Shown one piece after another: positions 16,334 through 25,739 of a stretch of DNA of 64,000 nt (positions within the stretch are counted from its first letter, which is position 1; each line of letters begins with the position of its first letter). Source of the stretch: Carnobacteriaceae bacterium zg-84. Lineage in GTDB: Bacteria > Bacillota > Bacilli > Lactobacillales > Aerococcaceae. The translations under genes were made by a program, and so were the position numbers. Location of the stretch: contig CP059430.1 of assembly GCA_013874835.1 (NCBI GenBank), positions 186,001 to 250,000 of the forward strand, in the 5' to 3' direction. Under the pieces are notes generated by a model. That model saw only the letters and a list, made by a program, of their open reading frames with translations. It searched no databases and was not told the DNA's origin.

Positions 16334-16871
16334 AGAACAAACTGTTGAGGATATTATTAAGCAACGTTTAAAGAGATTGCGTGATAAAGAGGACATTAGT
16401 CGATTTTTTAAACATCTTATTCTATTGCTAGGGAGTGTGTATCTCCTCTTTGGTTTTGTTTTTGGGCTGAGTTCAGTTCCAAATGATGAAATGATGCCTC
16501 GTATGAGTGCGGGAGATATATTCTTATATTATCGCTTAGAAAAGAGTGTGCGTAGTGGCGACGTCATTTACTTTGAAAAAGATGGCGAACATTATTTAGG
16601 ACGTGTTATTGCAACAGTTGGTGAAAAGGTAGAGATTACAAGAGATAATTATGTGAAAGTAAACGATAGTTTGTTGACAGAAAGCTATATTTATCAAACA
16701 ACAGCTCAATATGATTCTCGTGTGACATATCCACTTCAGTTATCGAATGAAGAAGTGTTTGTTCTTGCAGATTATCGTGAGGGTGGCAAAGATAGTCGTT
16801 ATTTTGGACCAGTCAACATTCACATGATAAAAGGAAAAGTTATTACTATTTTAAGAAAATCTAATATTTAA
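16308..16871 (+). CDS. sipA: SipA-like signal peptidase homologue lacking catalytic residues
   Basis: This 187-residue type I signal peptidase-fold protein has one N-terminal membrane helix (residues 35-57). The usual SM.P motif with the nucleophilic Ser reads EMMP (Glu61 in place of Ser), and the general-base Lys of the KRV motif is Gly98 in YLGRVIATVGE. The box-E-like segment VLADYREGGKDSRYFGPV is kept. In group A Streptococcus SipA also lacks the Ser/Lys pair and is needed for pilus polymerisation as an assembly factor. ATG 16308 follows AAGGAG; an upstream in-frame start at 16245 would read through the preceding gene. Confidence 0.85.
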   Translation: MMKKRKSIKEQTVEDIIKQRLKRLRDKEDISRFFKHLILLLGSVYLLFGFVFGLSSVPNDEMMPRMSAGDIFLYYRLEKSVRSGDVIYFEKDGEHYLGRVIATVGEKVEITRDNYVKVNDSLLTESYIYQTTAQYDSRVTYPLQLSNEEVFVLADYREGGKDSRYFGPVNIHMIKGKVITILRKSNI

Positions 16872-16891
16872 ATGAGGAGAAAGATATAACT

Positions 16892-18049
16892 ATGAAAAAT
16901 ATCAAAAAATTTGCCGTGTCAGCTTTAGCTTTAAGTTTATTAGCATCAAATGTTCCAAGTGTGGCTCGTGCGGAAGAAAATGCAGCTGTGCCAAAGCACC
17001 TAGAGTTCCAAAAATGGGTACGTAAAGAAAGAGGTGTTTACGGTCCGGCAACAGACTTTACCTTTACAATCGAATCAGGTGAAGCTGCGAATGCAAATGA
17101 TCAAAACAATGCTGTTTTAGCAGGACCTGAGGGTGGGGTTACTTTTGAAAAAGATACAATTAGCTTAAAACCTGAAGTAGAATCATCATTAGAAAAAAAC
17201 GTGATTTATTCAGCAGAGAAAGCAAAATTAAAAATTAATAATGATAAATTTAAAGCTCCAGGTGTATACCGTTATGTAATTAGTGAAACAGTAGGTAACT
17301 ACGCAGGTATGAATTATCGTACAGATAAAAAATATTTTGATGTGTATGTAAAAAATGGTGCAAATGGTACTATGGAAGTGTACGCTTATACATTTGTTAA
17401 CAAAGATAATAACAAAGTAAAAGATGCACTTGGTGGCGCATTTATCAATGACTATGGTGTGAATCCTACTGACACTCCGCCAATCGTACCAACTCTAGAT
17501 AACCCAAACCCAAACAATAATCCAGACCCAGAACCAAATCAAAATAACGATCCTAAAAAAGTGTTAAGCAAATTAAAAGTTAAAAAAGAAGTTCGTGGTA
17601 ACCAAGGGGACAAACAAAAAGAATTTACGTTCAAATTAAAAGTTGTCGGTGATGACGGTGAAAAATATAATGTGAAATTCAGTGATAACCGTGATGCAGT
17701 TCAACTTGTAAGTGGCGGTTCAGAAGTAAGTATTAAATTAAAACATGACCAATATGCAGAAATCACTGGTTTATCATCAAATGATAAAGTGACTATCACA
17801 GAGGAATCATACACTAATGATGGATATACAACAAAATATAAACTTAGTGAAAACGTAGTTGATGAAATTGTAGGTAGTGCTGTTGCAGATAAAACAATAT
17901 CTGCGAATGATACAGTGTTATTCATTAACGAAAAAGAAATCACAACACCAACAGGTTTATTACTTGAATATGGTCCATATGTGTTATTAGTAACGGCAGC
18001 AGCTGGTATGCTTATCTTCAGCTTACGTAGACGTTCAGAAGAAGAATAA
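16892..18049 (+). CDS. Major pilin, FctA/T-antigen-like
   Basis: This 385-residue backbone pilin has a signal peptide ending near SVARA-EE (residue 27). It has two isopeptide domains: domain 1 (about 30-190) with Lys in LEFQKW, Glu in ISETVG and Asn in FINDYG; domain 2 (about 225-350) with Lys in LKVKKEVRG, Glu in TITEES and Asn in LFINEKE. They are joined by a Pro/Asn/Asp-rich linker (NPNPNNNPDPEPNQ). It ends with TTPTG, a helix and RRR. The motif differs from LPXTG, as in FCT pilins (EVPTG, QVPTG) handled by a dedicated class B-type sortase. It sits directly before the sortase gene. Confidence 0.88.
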   Translation: MKNIKKFAVSALALSLLASNVPSVARAEENAAVPKHLEFQKWVRKERGVYGPATDFTFTIESGEAANANDQNNAVLAGPEGGVTFEKDTISLKPEVESSLEKNVIYSAEKAKLKINNDKFKAPGVYRYVISETVGNYAGMNYRTDKKYFDVYVKNGANGTMEVYAYTFVNKDNNKVKDALGGAFINDYGVNPTDTPPIVPTLDNPNPNNNPDPEPNQNNDPKKVLSKLKVKKEVRGNQGDKQKEFTFKLKVVGDDGEKYNVKFSDNRDAVQLVSGGSEVSIKLKHDQYAEITGLSSNDKVTITEESYTNDGYTTKYKLSENVVDEIVGSAVADKTISANDTVLFINEKEITTPTGLLLEYGPYVLLVTAAAGMLIFSLRRRSEEE

Positions 18050-18063
18050 TTAGGAAATAATTC

Positions 18064-18789
18064 ATGGAACAAGCTGCTATATTTGCACGAGCGGGGAATC
18101 GAGTGATTCAAAAGTGTTTCTTGTTCTTAGCCATTCTTATGTTACTTTTTGGTAGCTATTGTCTTTGGGATAATATGAGAATTAGCCAAGGTGCCTTTGT
18201 ATCTAAAGATTTATTGGCGTATAAACCACATCAGGATAGTCCATTATCCTTAGTGGATTTACAAAAAATCAACGCTGACGTGTGTGGTTGGCTAACCATT
18301 GATGATACGCATATTGATTATCCACTTGTTATTGGAAAAACAACATTAGAGTATATTAACAAAGATGTTTATGGAAATTTTTCCTTATCTGGTGCTATCT
18401 TTTTAGATTCTCAAAATAGTCGAGATTTTACTGATCCATATACGGTTATTTATGGGCATCACATGAGCAATAGAGCGATGTTTGGTGATTTAGAAAATTT
18501 CTTAGAAAAAGATTTTTTTGATAAACATCAAACAGGGACATTGTCAGCACTTGAAAAAGAATTCCGTGTGAGTATTTTTGCGACAATGAGAACAGTAGCT
18601 TCTGATGAAATTGTCTATAATGTGACAAGCCGAGATGCTATGAAAGTTTTTGAGCACGTTAAAAAGAACGCTGTGCATTATCGAGAAATTGGTATTCAAC
18701 CAACAGATCAGTTGATTTGTTTATCAACTTGTTCGGATACCACAACAAACGGACGTATTTTGGTATTTGGGCGAATCAGTTTGAAATAA
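18064..18789 (+). CDS. Class B-type pilus sortase (SrtC2/SrtB-like)
   Basis: This 241-residue membrane-anchored transpeptidase would join pilin subunits. It has one N-terminal membrane helix (residues 15-36). Catalytic residues are His132 in YGHHM, Cys223 in LSTCSD and Arg231 in TNGRILVFGR. The central segment GWLTIDDTHIDYPLV and the long His-to-Cys spacing are typical of class B, the class used for FCT-3/4 pili in group A Streptococcus. There is no lid sequence of class C pilus sortases. It lies between major and minor pilin genes, 14 bp after the former. Confidence 0.88.
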   Translation: MEQAAIFARAGNRVIQKCFLFLAILMLLFGSYCLWDNMRISQGAFVSKDLLAYKPHQDSPLSLVDLQKINADVCGWLTIDDTHIDYPLVIGKTTLEYINKDVYGNFSLSGAIFLDSQNSRDFTDPYTVIYGHHMSNRAMFGDLENFLEKDFFDKHQTGTLSALEKEFRVSIFATMRTVASDEIVYNVTSRDAMKVFEHVKKNAVHYREIGIQPTDQLICLSTCSDTTTNGRILVFGRISLK

Positions 18790-18816
18790 TTAGTCAGAAA
18801 GGAGTTAGATATAAAC

Positions 18817-19437
18817 ATGAAGAAAATTATTACTTATTTCGTAACCATTATCATGTTATTTGCTCTGGTGGATAAAGTGGACGCTTTTGCCGAGTCTGCC
18901 GGCTACGAAATGAATATTCCTGCGACTATTCAGATAGATGATCATACCAATTACTATAAAGAAACGGTTTTTAAAGCTGTCCTAACATCTGAGGACGGTA
19001 CAGAAAAAGAACTTGACGTTAAAGCGAATACGACAGCTTACTTTAAAGGATTTACGTATACAAGAGTCGGTGACTATACGTATACGGTAAAACAAAAAGT
19101 AGGAGATAATCCATTGATTGACTATGATTCAAGTGAGTATACCGTCTTGGTACGCGTATTGAATGATGTTGGGAATGGATTAACAGCTAAAATTATTGCT
19201 GTTAAATCTGGTGAAACTGCCAAAAGTGATATTGTGTTTCACAATAACATAAAATCGGTATTTCCACCTAACAAAAAGGATGAAACAACGACAACGGTGT
19301 TAACAAAAGCATCTACGGTATTTCTTCCTTTCACAGGTGAACAACAGATTTCTATCGCTGTTGGCGTAGGAGTTTTAGCATTGGGACTTTTCCTTATTGC
19401 TTGGAAAAAAAGACGTAGGGATGATAAAGAAGAATAA
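18817..19437 (+). CDS. Minor/basal pilin, FctB-like, LPFTG anchor
   Basis: This 206-residue protein has a signal peptide (about 1-26) and one beta-sandwich of the streptococcal pilin isopeptide type (Lys in VFKAVL or a nearby Lys, Asn in VFHNN). A Thr/Lys linker follows, then LPFTG, a helix and KKRRR. The LPFTG differs from the SPPTG and TTPTG of the other two subunits, which fits a basal subunit attached to peptidoglycan by a housekeeping sortase not encoded here. It has a strong SD (GAAAGGAG) and is the last gene of the operon. Confidence 0.82.
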   Translation: MKKIITYFVTIIMLFALVDKVDAFAESAGYEMNIPATIQIDDHTNYYKETVFKAVLTSEDGTEKELDVKANTTAYFKGFTYTRVGDYTYTVKQKVGDNPLIDYDSSEYTVLVRVLNDVGNGLTAKIIAVKSGETAKSDIVFHNNIKSVFPPNKKDETTTTVLTKASTVFLPFTGEQQISIAVGVGVLALGLFLIAWKKRRRDDKEE

Positions 19438-19447
19438 TGAGTGACAG

Positions 19448-19477
19448 ACGGACATTTTGAGATGTCCGTTTGTTTTT
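19448..19477 (+). terminator. Terminator of the pilus operon
   Basis: An 8-bp stem (ACGGACAT with ATGTCCGT) is followed by TTGTTTTT. The last T coincides with the first base of the 8-bp target duplication of the next IS copy. Confidence 0.8.
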
Positions 19478-19484
19478 GATTTCA

Positions 19485-21087
19485 GGCTCTATGTCAAATA
19501 GGGTTGATGACTCATAAAAGGTAGTGATGTCACAAATGTTACGTCACTATCTTTTTATTTTAAGTCACAAAGTGATGTACGGCTCACCGAAATGTATACG
19601 ATACATGTCTCTTCCCCTACGTTGTGCGGGGAAGGAGTTATTCGTACGTCACTTTTGACTTAAACTATTAAGCAACTAGTGAAGTAGATGGTACGGTATA
19701 TGGTACATATAACTTACACATGAATAAAATACGATTTCTAAAATGTGAAAAGTTACGATAACCATAGGCATTTCTCTTAAGTACCTTAATTTTATGATTG
19801 ATTCCTTCAAGTGCACCGTTAGTCAAATGATGGTAGATAAAGGTGTTTTTAATATAGGGTAAATACCCTTTGAACGTTCTTAATACTCTACGTAAACCAG
19901 GAGAAATAGCTTCCTGTTTAGCCCATATGAGTATTTCTTCAAATCGGTCAAAATCTCTATTATGTAAAGCATCTCTTAATTGATGAACAACATCGTATGT
20001 GGCCCGTAGTTCGGGGACTTGTTCCAATAAATAATCGACTATCCCTTGTGTATGCGTCATCCAATCAAACAGTGGAAAACGGTGATAAGGATAACTACTT
20101 AGTGTATCTGTGTTACTTAAAAACAACTTCCAATAACGTTTCATTTTGTTGTATAAACGGCGATTGTTCTGATGTAAAGCTTTCATTACATGCACTCTGT
20201 GTTTTGTTAACTCACGATTTAATGCTTGTACAATATGAAAAGGGTCGATAATGATATGTGCGTTAGGAAATACTTGCTTGGATATCTGAATATAGGGGCG
20301 AAACATATCAATCGTAATTGTTTTAACAGCTTTTCTTGTCTGGGTATCGTATCTAGCAAAGTAGTCTAATAGCGTGCTGGATTTACGGTCGTGTACAACG
20401 TCAATCAGTTGATGAGTCAGTGCATCACAATAGATAAAACTCATGGCACTATCAGAAGATTTTACTGACTTAAATTCATCAAAGCATAGATGATGAGGTA
20501 ATTGTGTGTTGTGATTTACTTTTAAAGTAGAGGCGACTTTATCAACAATACGTCTGACCGTATGTACAGATACATTGTGTTGTTTAGCGATGTAGGTTTC
20601 TGAAATGGTTTCTGTTAAAGTGTCCATTATCTTTTGTTTTAAACGGTTTGTGATAAAACAATGCTTATCCACAATAGGTGTTTCAGCTGTAAATGATGAT
20701 TGACAGGATTTACAATAAAAACGTTGTTTAGTGAGTGATAAATAGGCGTTTAGTCCTGAAATTTGGCATAAAGACAGTTGTGATTGACGTGTCCCATTTT
20801 TTACAATGCCATTGGTTGCGTGACAATTTGGGCAACAATCTGGTGTATAGGTTAATTTACCGTATAAGACTAATGATTTTTTATGTCGAATGTCACACTC
20901 TGATACGTTTTCATGATCAAATGTGATGTTTTTATCCTTTAATTGTAGTAAGATTTCTGTTATATTAGACACAGGCAATTTCTCCTTATTATTTGGTCGT
21001 ACTTTTAATTTAAGAGAAAATTGCCTTTTTGTCTACATAAAATTAGGGTTGTTGGCTTATGCCATCAACCCTAAAAATTATACAGCC
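19485..21087 (-). mobile_element. ISL3-family insertion sequence, copy 2 (complete)
   Basis: The element is 1603 bp, bounded by imperfect terminal repeats (GGCTCTATGTCAAATAGGGT on the left, GGCTGTATAATTTTTAGGGT from the right) and by a perfect 8-bp target duplication TGATTTCA (19477-19484 and 21088-21095). Eight bp is the usual duplication of this family. Hairpins lie inside both ends, including CTTCCCC...GGGGAAG near 19612-19636, which may block outside transcription. It differs from copies 1 and 3 by scattered single bases. Confidence 0.95.
19668..20972 (-). CDS. ISL3-family transposase (copy 2)
   Basis: This 434-residue DDE transposase has zinc-finger-like Cys pairs (CCPNCHA, CKSCQ), a helix-turn-helix (ETYIAKQHNVSVHTVRRIV) and a DDE core (Asp in FIYCDALT, Asp in IIIDPFH, Glu in GALEGINH). 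The start codon of the other copies (ATG) is GTG here at the same place, still 9 nt after AAGGAG. The frame is intact. The protein moves this element and possibly related non-autonomous ends in the window. Confidence 0.93.
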   Translation of the reverse strand: MSNITEILLQLKDKNITFDHENVSECDIRHKKSLVLYGKLTYTPDCCPNCHATNGIVKNGTRQSQLSLCQISGLNAYLSLTKQRFYCKSCQSSFTAETPIVDKHCFITNRLKQKIMDTLTETISETYIAKQHNVSVHTVRRIVDKVASTLKVNHNTQLPHHLCFDEFKSVKSSDSAMSFIYCDALTHQLIDVVHDRKSSTLLDYFARYDTQTRKAVKTITIDMFRPYIQISKQVFPNAHIIIDPFHIVQALNRELTKHRVHVMKALHQNNRRLYNKMKRYWKLFLSNTDTLSSYPYHRFPLFDWMTHTQGIVDYLLEQVPELRATYDVVHQLRDALHNRDFDRFEEILIWAKQEAISPGLRRVLRTFKGYLPYIKNTFIYHHLTNGALEGINHKIKVLKRNAYGYRNFSHFRNRILFMCKLYVPYTVPSTSLVA

Positions 21088-21105
21088 TGATTTCATGAAT
21101 ATTGA

Positions 21106-21420
21106 TTCTATAATAAATCGTGTTGGTGTTCAAAAATTAAGTAACTTTATCAATCGATAACGATTTATCCAGTGTTCAATAGCCGTTATTTCGTTAGGAG
21201 TAGCAGTTGTTGTGCCTTTTGAGCATAGTATTCTTTAGTGCCGCCATGAAAAGATAAATCGATGAGTCCATGTTTAATTTCGTTATTGATGGTTTGGTAA
21301 TTTTTATCTAATAATCTATCGATTTCTCGGTTACTTTTACCTTCTTTTTTCCATTTTTCGATGAAGTAACGTTCTTTTTCTGTTATATGCTTGCCTTTTG
21401 TGTTATAGTATTCTTGCATC
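21106..21420 (-). mobile_element. IS30-family remnant
   Basis: A terminal-looking segment (21106-21170, sharing 23 identical bp with the palindrome at 6842) is joined to a short piece of an IS30-type transposase gene. The catalytic two-thirds of the gene is missing, so the element cannot move on its own. Confidence 0.6.
21186..21419 (-). pseudogene. Truncated IS30-family transposase (N-terminal HTH only)
   Basis: A 77-codon frame encodes the N-terminal helix-turn-helix typical of IS30 transposases (HITEKERYFIEKWKKEGKSN, then REIDRLLDKNYQTINNEIKHG). Full-length proteins are about 310-350 residues with a DDE domain; none follows. The 3' side runs straight into IS-end-like sequence, indicating an internal deletion. 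Confidence 0.7.
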
Positions 21421-21534
21421 TCTTGGTATCCTTTTTTTGTGATTATGAAAAGTATATCCTATGAGATGCTTTTTTTGTATCACTGGCTAACTTAATTCTA
21501 TAATTTACTCCTCAAATTTACCACGACATACATA

Positions 21535-21563
21535 TTTACAAGTAACTTAAAAAATGCTACAAT
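21535..21563 (+). promoter_or_regulatory. Promoter of rplS
   Basis: TTTACA (21535-21540), a 17-bp spacer and TACAAT (21558-21563) lie about 88 bp before the rplS start. Confidence 0.7.
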
Positions 21564-21569
21564 AATACG

Positions 21570-21640
21570 AAGTGGGCGACCACATATTCAGAGTATTCCG
21601 CTATATGAAAATGTCGTATATGAATATTCGCAGAAGAAGG
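21570..21640 (+). promoter_or_regulatory. Candidate L19 leader RNA
   Basis: The 5' UTR of rplS is about 80 nt and contains complementary segments (CATATTC/GAATATT and related pairings between 21582 and 21636). Low-GC Gram-positives are known to carry a structured L19 leader at this place for autoregulation. I identify it by position and pairing only. Confidence 0.4.
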
Positions 21641-21650
21641 AGAAAAAGAG

Positions 21651-21998
21651 ATGAGTCAACTAATCGAAAAGATTACACAAGAACAATTACGTACAGATAT
21701 TCCTGATTTCCGTCCTGGAGATACAGTGCGTGTACACGCTAAAGTTGTTGAGGGAACTCGTGAACGTATCCAGTTATTTGAAGGTGTTGTTATTAAACGC
21801 CGTGGTGCTGGTATCAGTGAAACTTATACAGTACGTAAAATCTCTAACGGTGTTGGTGTGGAACGTACATTCCCATTACATACACCACGTGTAGCAAAAA
21901 TTGAAGTAGTTCGTCATGGTAAAGTACGTCGTGCGAAATTATACTACTTACGTGCGTTACACGGAAAAGCAGCTCGTATTGCAGAGCGTCGTCGTTAA
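21651..21998 (+). CDS. rplS: 50S ribosomal protein L19
   Basis: This 115-residue protein sits at the interface of the two ribosomal subunits. It shows the family pattern [16 protein letters not shown] near residue 20 and [13 protein letters not shown] near 65, with a basic C-terminus. SD AAGGAG is well placed. It stands alone between an IS remnant and dusB; the usual partner trmD is not adjacent, which may reflect local rearrangement. Confidence 0.97.
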   Translation: MSQLIEKITQEQLRTDIPDFRPGDTVRVHAKVVEGTRERIQLFEGVVIKRRGAGISETYTVRKISNGVGVERTFPLHTPRVAKIEVVRHGKVRRAKLYYLRALHGKAARIAERRR

Positions 21999-22008
21999 TA
22001 GACAGTCT

Positions 22009-22036
22009 ATCTCGCCCATACGGGCGAGATTTTTTA
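22009..22036 (+). terminator. Terminator of rplS
   Basis: CTCGCCC pairs with GGGCGAG around a 4-nt loop, followed by ATTTTTT. Confidence 0.88.
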
Positions 22037-22129
22037 ATATGTTATTAAACTAAAATAGATGATATATATTTGTTTTATCGAATGGTAACAGCATTTGATA
22101 AAAAGTTAAATGATAAATAAGGAGAAAAT

Positions 22130-23128
22130 ATGTTTAAAATTGGGAACATTGATATTGTAAATCCCGTTGTCGTTGCGCCAATGGCAGGTATTAGTAACGC
22201 TGCTTTTCGTGTCACAGTTAAAGAAATGGGAGCAGGGTTAGTAGTATGCGAAATGATTAGTGATAAAGGCATTCAATTCAGAAATGAAAAGACATTAAGT
22301 ATGCTGCATATTGAGCCTCAAGAGTATCCTTTAAGTGTACAAATTATGGGAGGAAGTAAAGAAACCTTGGTGGAGGCTGCCAAGTATGTGGAGGAGCATA
22401 CGCAAGCGGCGATTATTGACATCAATATGGGATGCCCGGTAAATAAGGTGATTAAGGCGGAGGCTGGCGCTAAGTGGTTGTTGGATCCGAATAAAGTATA
22501 TGAAATGGTTGCGTCTGTTGTAGATGCGGTCAAAGTGCCTGTTACGGTGAAAATGCGTACAGGTTGGGACAGCGAGCATTTGTATGCTGTTGAGAATGCT
22601 CTGGCAGCAGAGCGTGCGGGTGCGAGCATGGTAGCGATGCATGGACGTACACGTGTACAAATGTACGAGGGATATGCTGATTGGACAATTTTAAAGGACG
22701 TAAAACAAGCGTTAAAAACGATTCCTCTAGTTGGAAATGGCGATGTGAAAACACCAGAGGATGCTAAACGTATGTTAGATGAAACGGGTGTTGACGGAGT
22801 GATGATTGGAAGAGCAGCGCTAGGAAATCCGTGGATGATTAAACAAACCGTGCATTATTTAGAAACAGGAGAATTATTACCGCCTCATACACCTAGAGAG
22901 AAGATTGATATTGCAAAGGTGCATTTACAACGTTTGGTTGATTTAAAAGGGGAAGTGGTTGCGTCAAGAGAGTTTAGACAACATGCGAATTACTATTTAA
23001 AAGGGATTCCGCGTGCTTCCAAGACGAAAAATTTAATCAATCAAGCAACAACGCAACAAGAAATGATTGATTTGATGGATGCTTTTATTGAAGAAGTTGA
23101 AGAAAGAAGTTTAAAAATAGAGATTTAA
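22130..23128 (+). CDS. dusB: tRNA-dihydrouridine synthase DusB
   Basis: This 332-residue FMN enzyme reduces uridine to dihydrouridine in tRNA. Motifs: APMAGISNAAFR (16-27), catalytic Cys102 in NMGCPVNKV, MRTGWD near 142, HGRTRVQMYEG near 170, GNGDVKTPEDA near 203 and MIGRAALGNPW near 224. It lies 43 bp upstream of lysS, an arrangement common in Lactobacillales (dusB-lysS). SD AAGGAG is present. Confidence 0.95.
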   Translation: MFKIGNIDIVNPVVVAPMAGISNAAFRVTVKEMGAGLVVCEMISDKGIQFRNEKTLSMLHIEPQEYPLSVQIMGGSKETLVEAAKYVEEHTQAAIIDINMGCPVNKVIKAEAGAKWLLDPNKVYEMVASVVDAVKVPVTVKMRTGWDSEHLYAVENALAAERAGASMVAMHGRTRVQMYEGYADWTILKDVKQALKTIPLVGNGDVKTPEDAKRMLDETGVDGVMIGRAALGNPWMIKQTVHYLETGELLPPHTPREKIDIAKVHLQRLVDLKGEVVASREFRQHANYYLKGIPRASKTKNLINQATTQQEMIDLMDAFIEEVEERSLKIEI

Positions 23129-23161
23129 TAGTGAAAGAACACGTTCTATGTGTTATGATAG

Positions 23162-24694
<1,533 letters not shown>

Positions 24695-24702
24695 TAAAAA
24701 AG

Positions 24703-24766
24703 AATCGTTTTTCGCAAAAACGGTTCTCAGACTGTTGACAAAGTAAGAGTGTCAACAGTCTTTTTT
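24703..24766 (+). terminator. Two tandem hairpins after lysS
   Basis: The first stem pairs GAATCGTTTTT with AAAAACGGTTC. The second, GACTGTTGACA (24730-24740) with TGTCAACAGTC (24750-24760), runs into T6 and is the true terminator. IS-derived sequence begins about 14 bp later. Confidence 0.85.
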
Positions 24767-24779
24767 CGTATCAGACGTT

Positions 24780-25417
24780 AAGTTATACGGCTTACCAAAA
24801 TATTTCTCTTCCCTATGTTGTGCGGTAAAGGAGCTGTTCATACGTCACTATCTTTTTATTTTAAGTCACAAAGTGATGTACGGCTCACCGAAATGTACAC
24901 GATACATTGTGCTGTTTAGCGATGTAGGTTTCTGAAATGGTTTCTGTTAAAGTGTCTATTATCTTTTGTTTTAAACGGTTCGTAATAAAACAATGCTTAT
25001 CTACATGGGGGTTTCGCTGTAAATGATGATTGACAGGTTTTACAATAAAAACGTTGTTTAGTGAGTGATAAATAGGCATTTGGTCCTGAAATTTGGCATA
25101 AAGACAGTCGCGATTGACGTGTCCCATTTTTTACAATGCCATTGGTTGCGTGACAATTTGGGCAACAATCTGGTGTGTAGGTTGATTTACCGTATAAGAC
25201 TAATGATTTTTTATGTTGAATAATACATTCTGATATATTTTTATGATCAAATGTGATGTTTTTATCCTTTAATTGTAGTAAGATTTCTGTTATATTAGAC
25301 ATAGGCAATTTCTCTTTATTATTTGGTCGTACTTTTAATTTAAGAGAAAATTGCCTTTTTGTCTACATAAAATTAGGGTTGGTGGCTTATGCCATCAACC
25401 CTAAAAATTATACAACC
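24780..25417 (-). mobile_element. Decayed, internally deleted ISL3 copy 4
   Basis: The right end and first quarter of the transposase are recognisable (about 24900-25417). At 24905 the sequence jumps from the IS left-end region to the transposase 5' part across the shared string GATACATT. A second, more diverged piece of the left end (24780-24845, CTCTTCCC...GCGG.AAAGGAGCT) precedes it, so the relic is a chimera of two ends. The right terminus reads TACAACC instead of TACAGCC. No target duplication is recognisable. Confidence 0.85.
24908..25302 (-). pseudogene. Remnant of ISL3 transposase
   Basis: From ATG 25302 the product starts as MSNITEILLQLKDKNITFDH and keeps the zinc-finger region, then loses frame near 25005-25015 (the copy reads CATGGGGGTTTCGC where intact copies have CAATAGGTGTTTCCGC). 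The catalytic DDE region is deleted. It is non-functional. Confidence 0.9.
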
Positions 25418-25635
25418 AAACTTTTATCCCCCACATGAGTTTCTAACAGCAGTCAGAACAATTCGTTGTGCAATGTTCAACGTTGAACTGTTTTATGTAT
25501 TGGATTTTTACAATAATGCTTATTCAATGATGCAAATGTGTTTTCAAAAATAGCCGAATAAAGATAAAGAATGGTGTGAAAGATTGATTTTTGTCTTTGG
25601 AAAACGGTTATATATCAATTTGTGGTATAAAAGGG
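25418..25635. other. Intergenic region upstream of secA
   Basis: I see no gene here. It contains a perfect 14-bp palindrome GTTCAACGTTGAAC (25475-25488), whose role is unknown, and AT-rich sequence leading to the secA promoter. Confidence 0.45.
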
Positions 25636-25664
25636 TTTAAATATTACAAAAAAAATGATATGAT
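25636..25664 (+). promoter_or_regulatory. Promoter of secA
   Basis: TTTAAA (25636-25641), a 17-bp spacer and TATGAT (25659-25664) with an upstream TG (extended -10). Confidence 0.6.
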
Positions 25665-25739
25665 GTACTAGTTAAAGTGTCGATATTGGCATGTGAAATG
25701 ACATCATAGATATAAGAATTTATAAGGAGATAAGAAACC

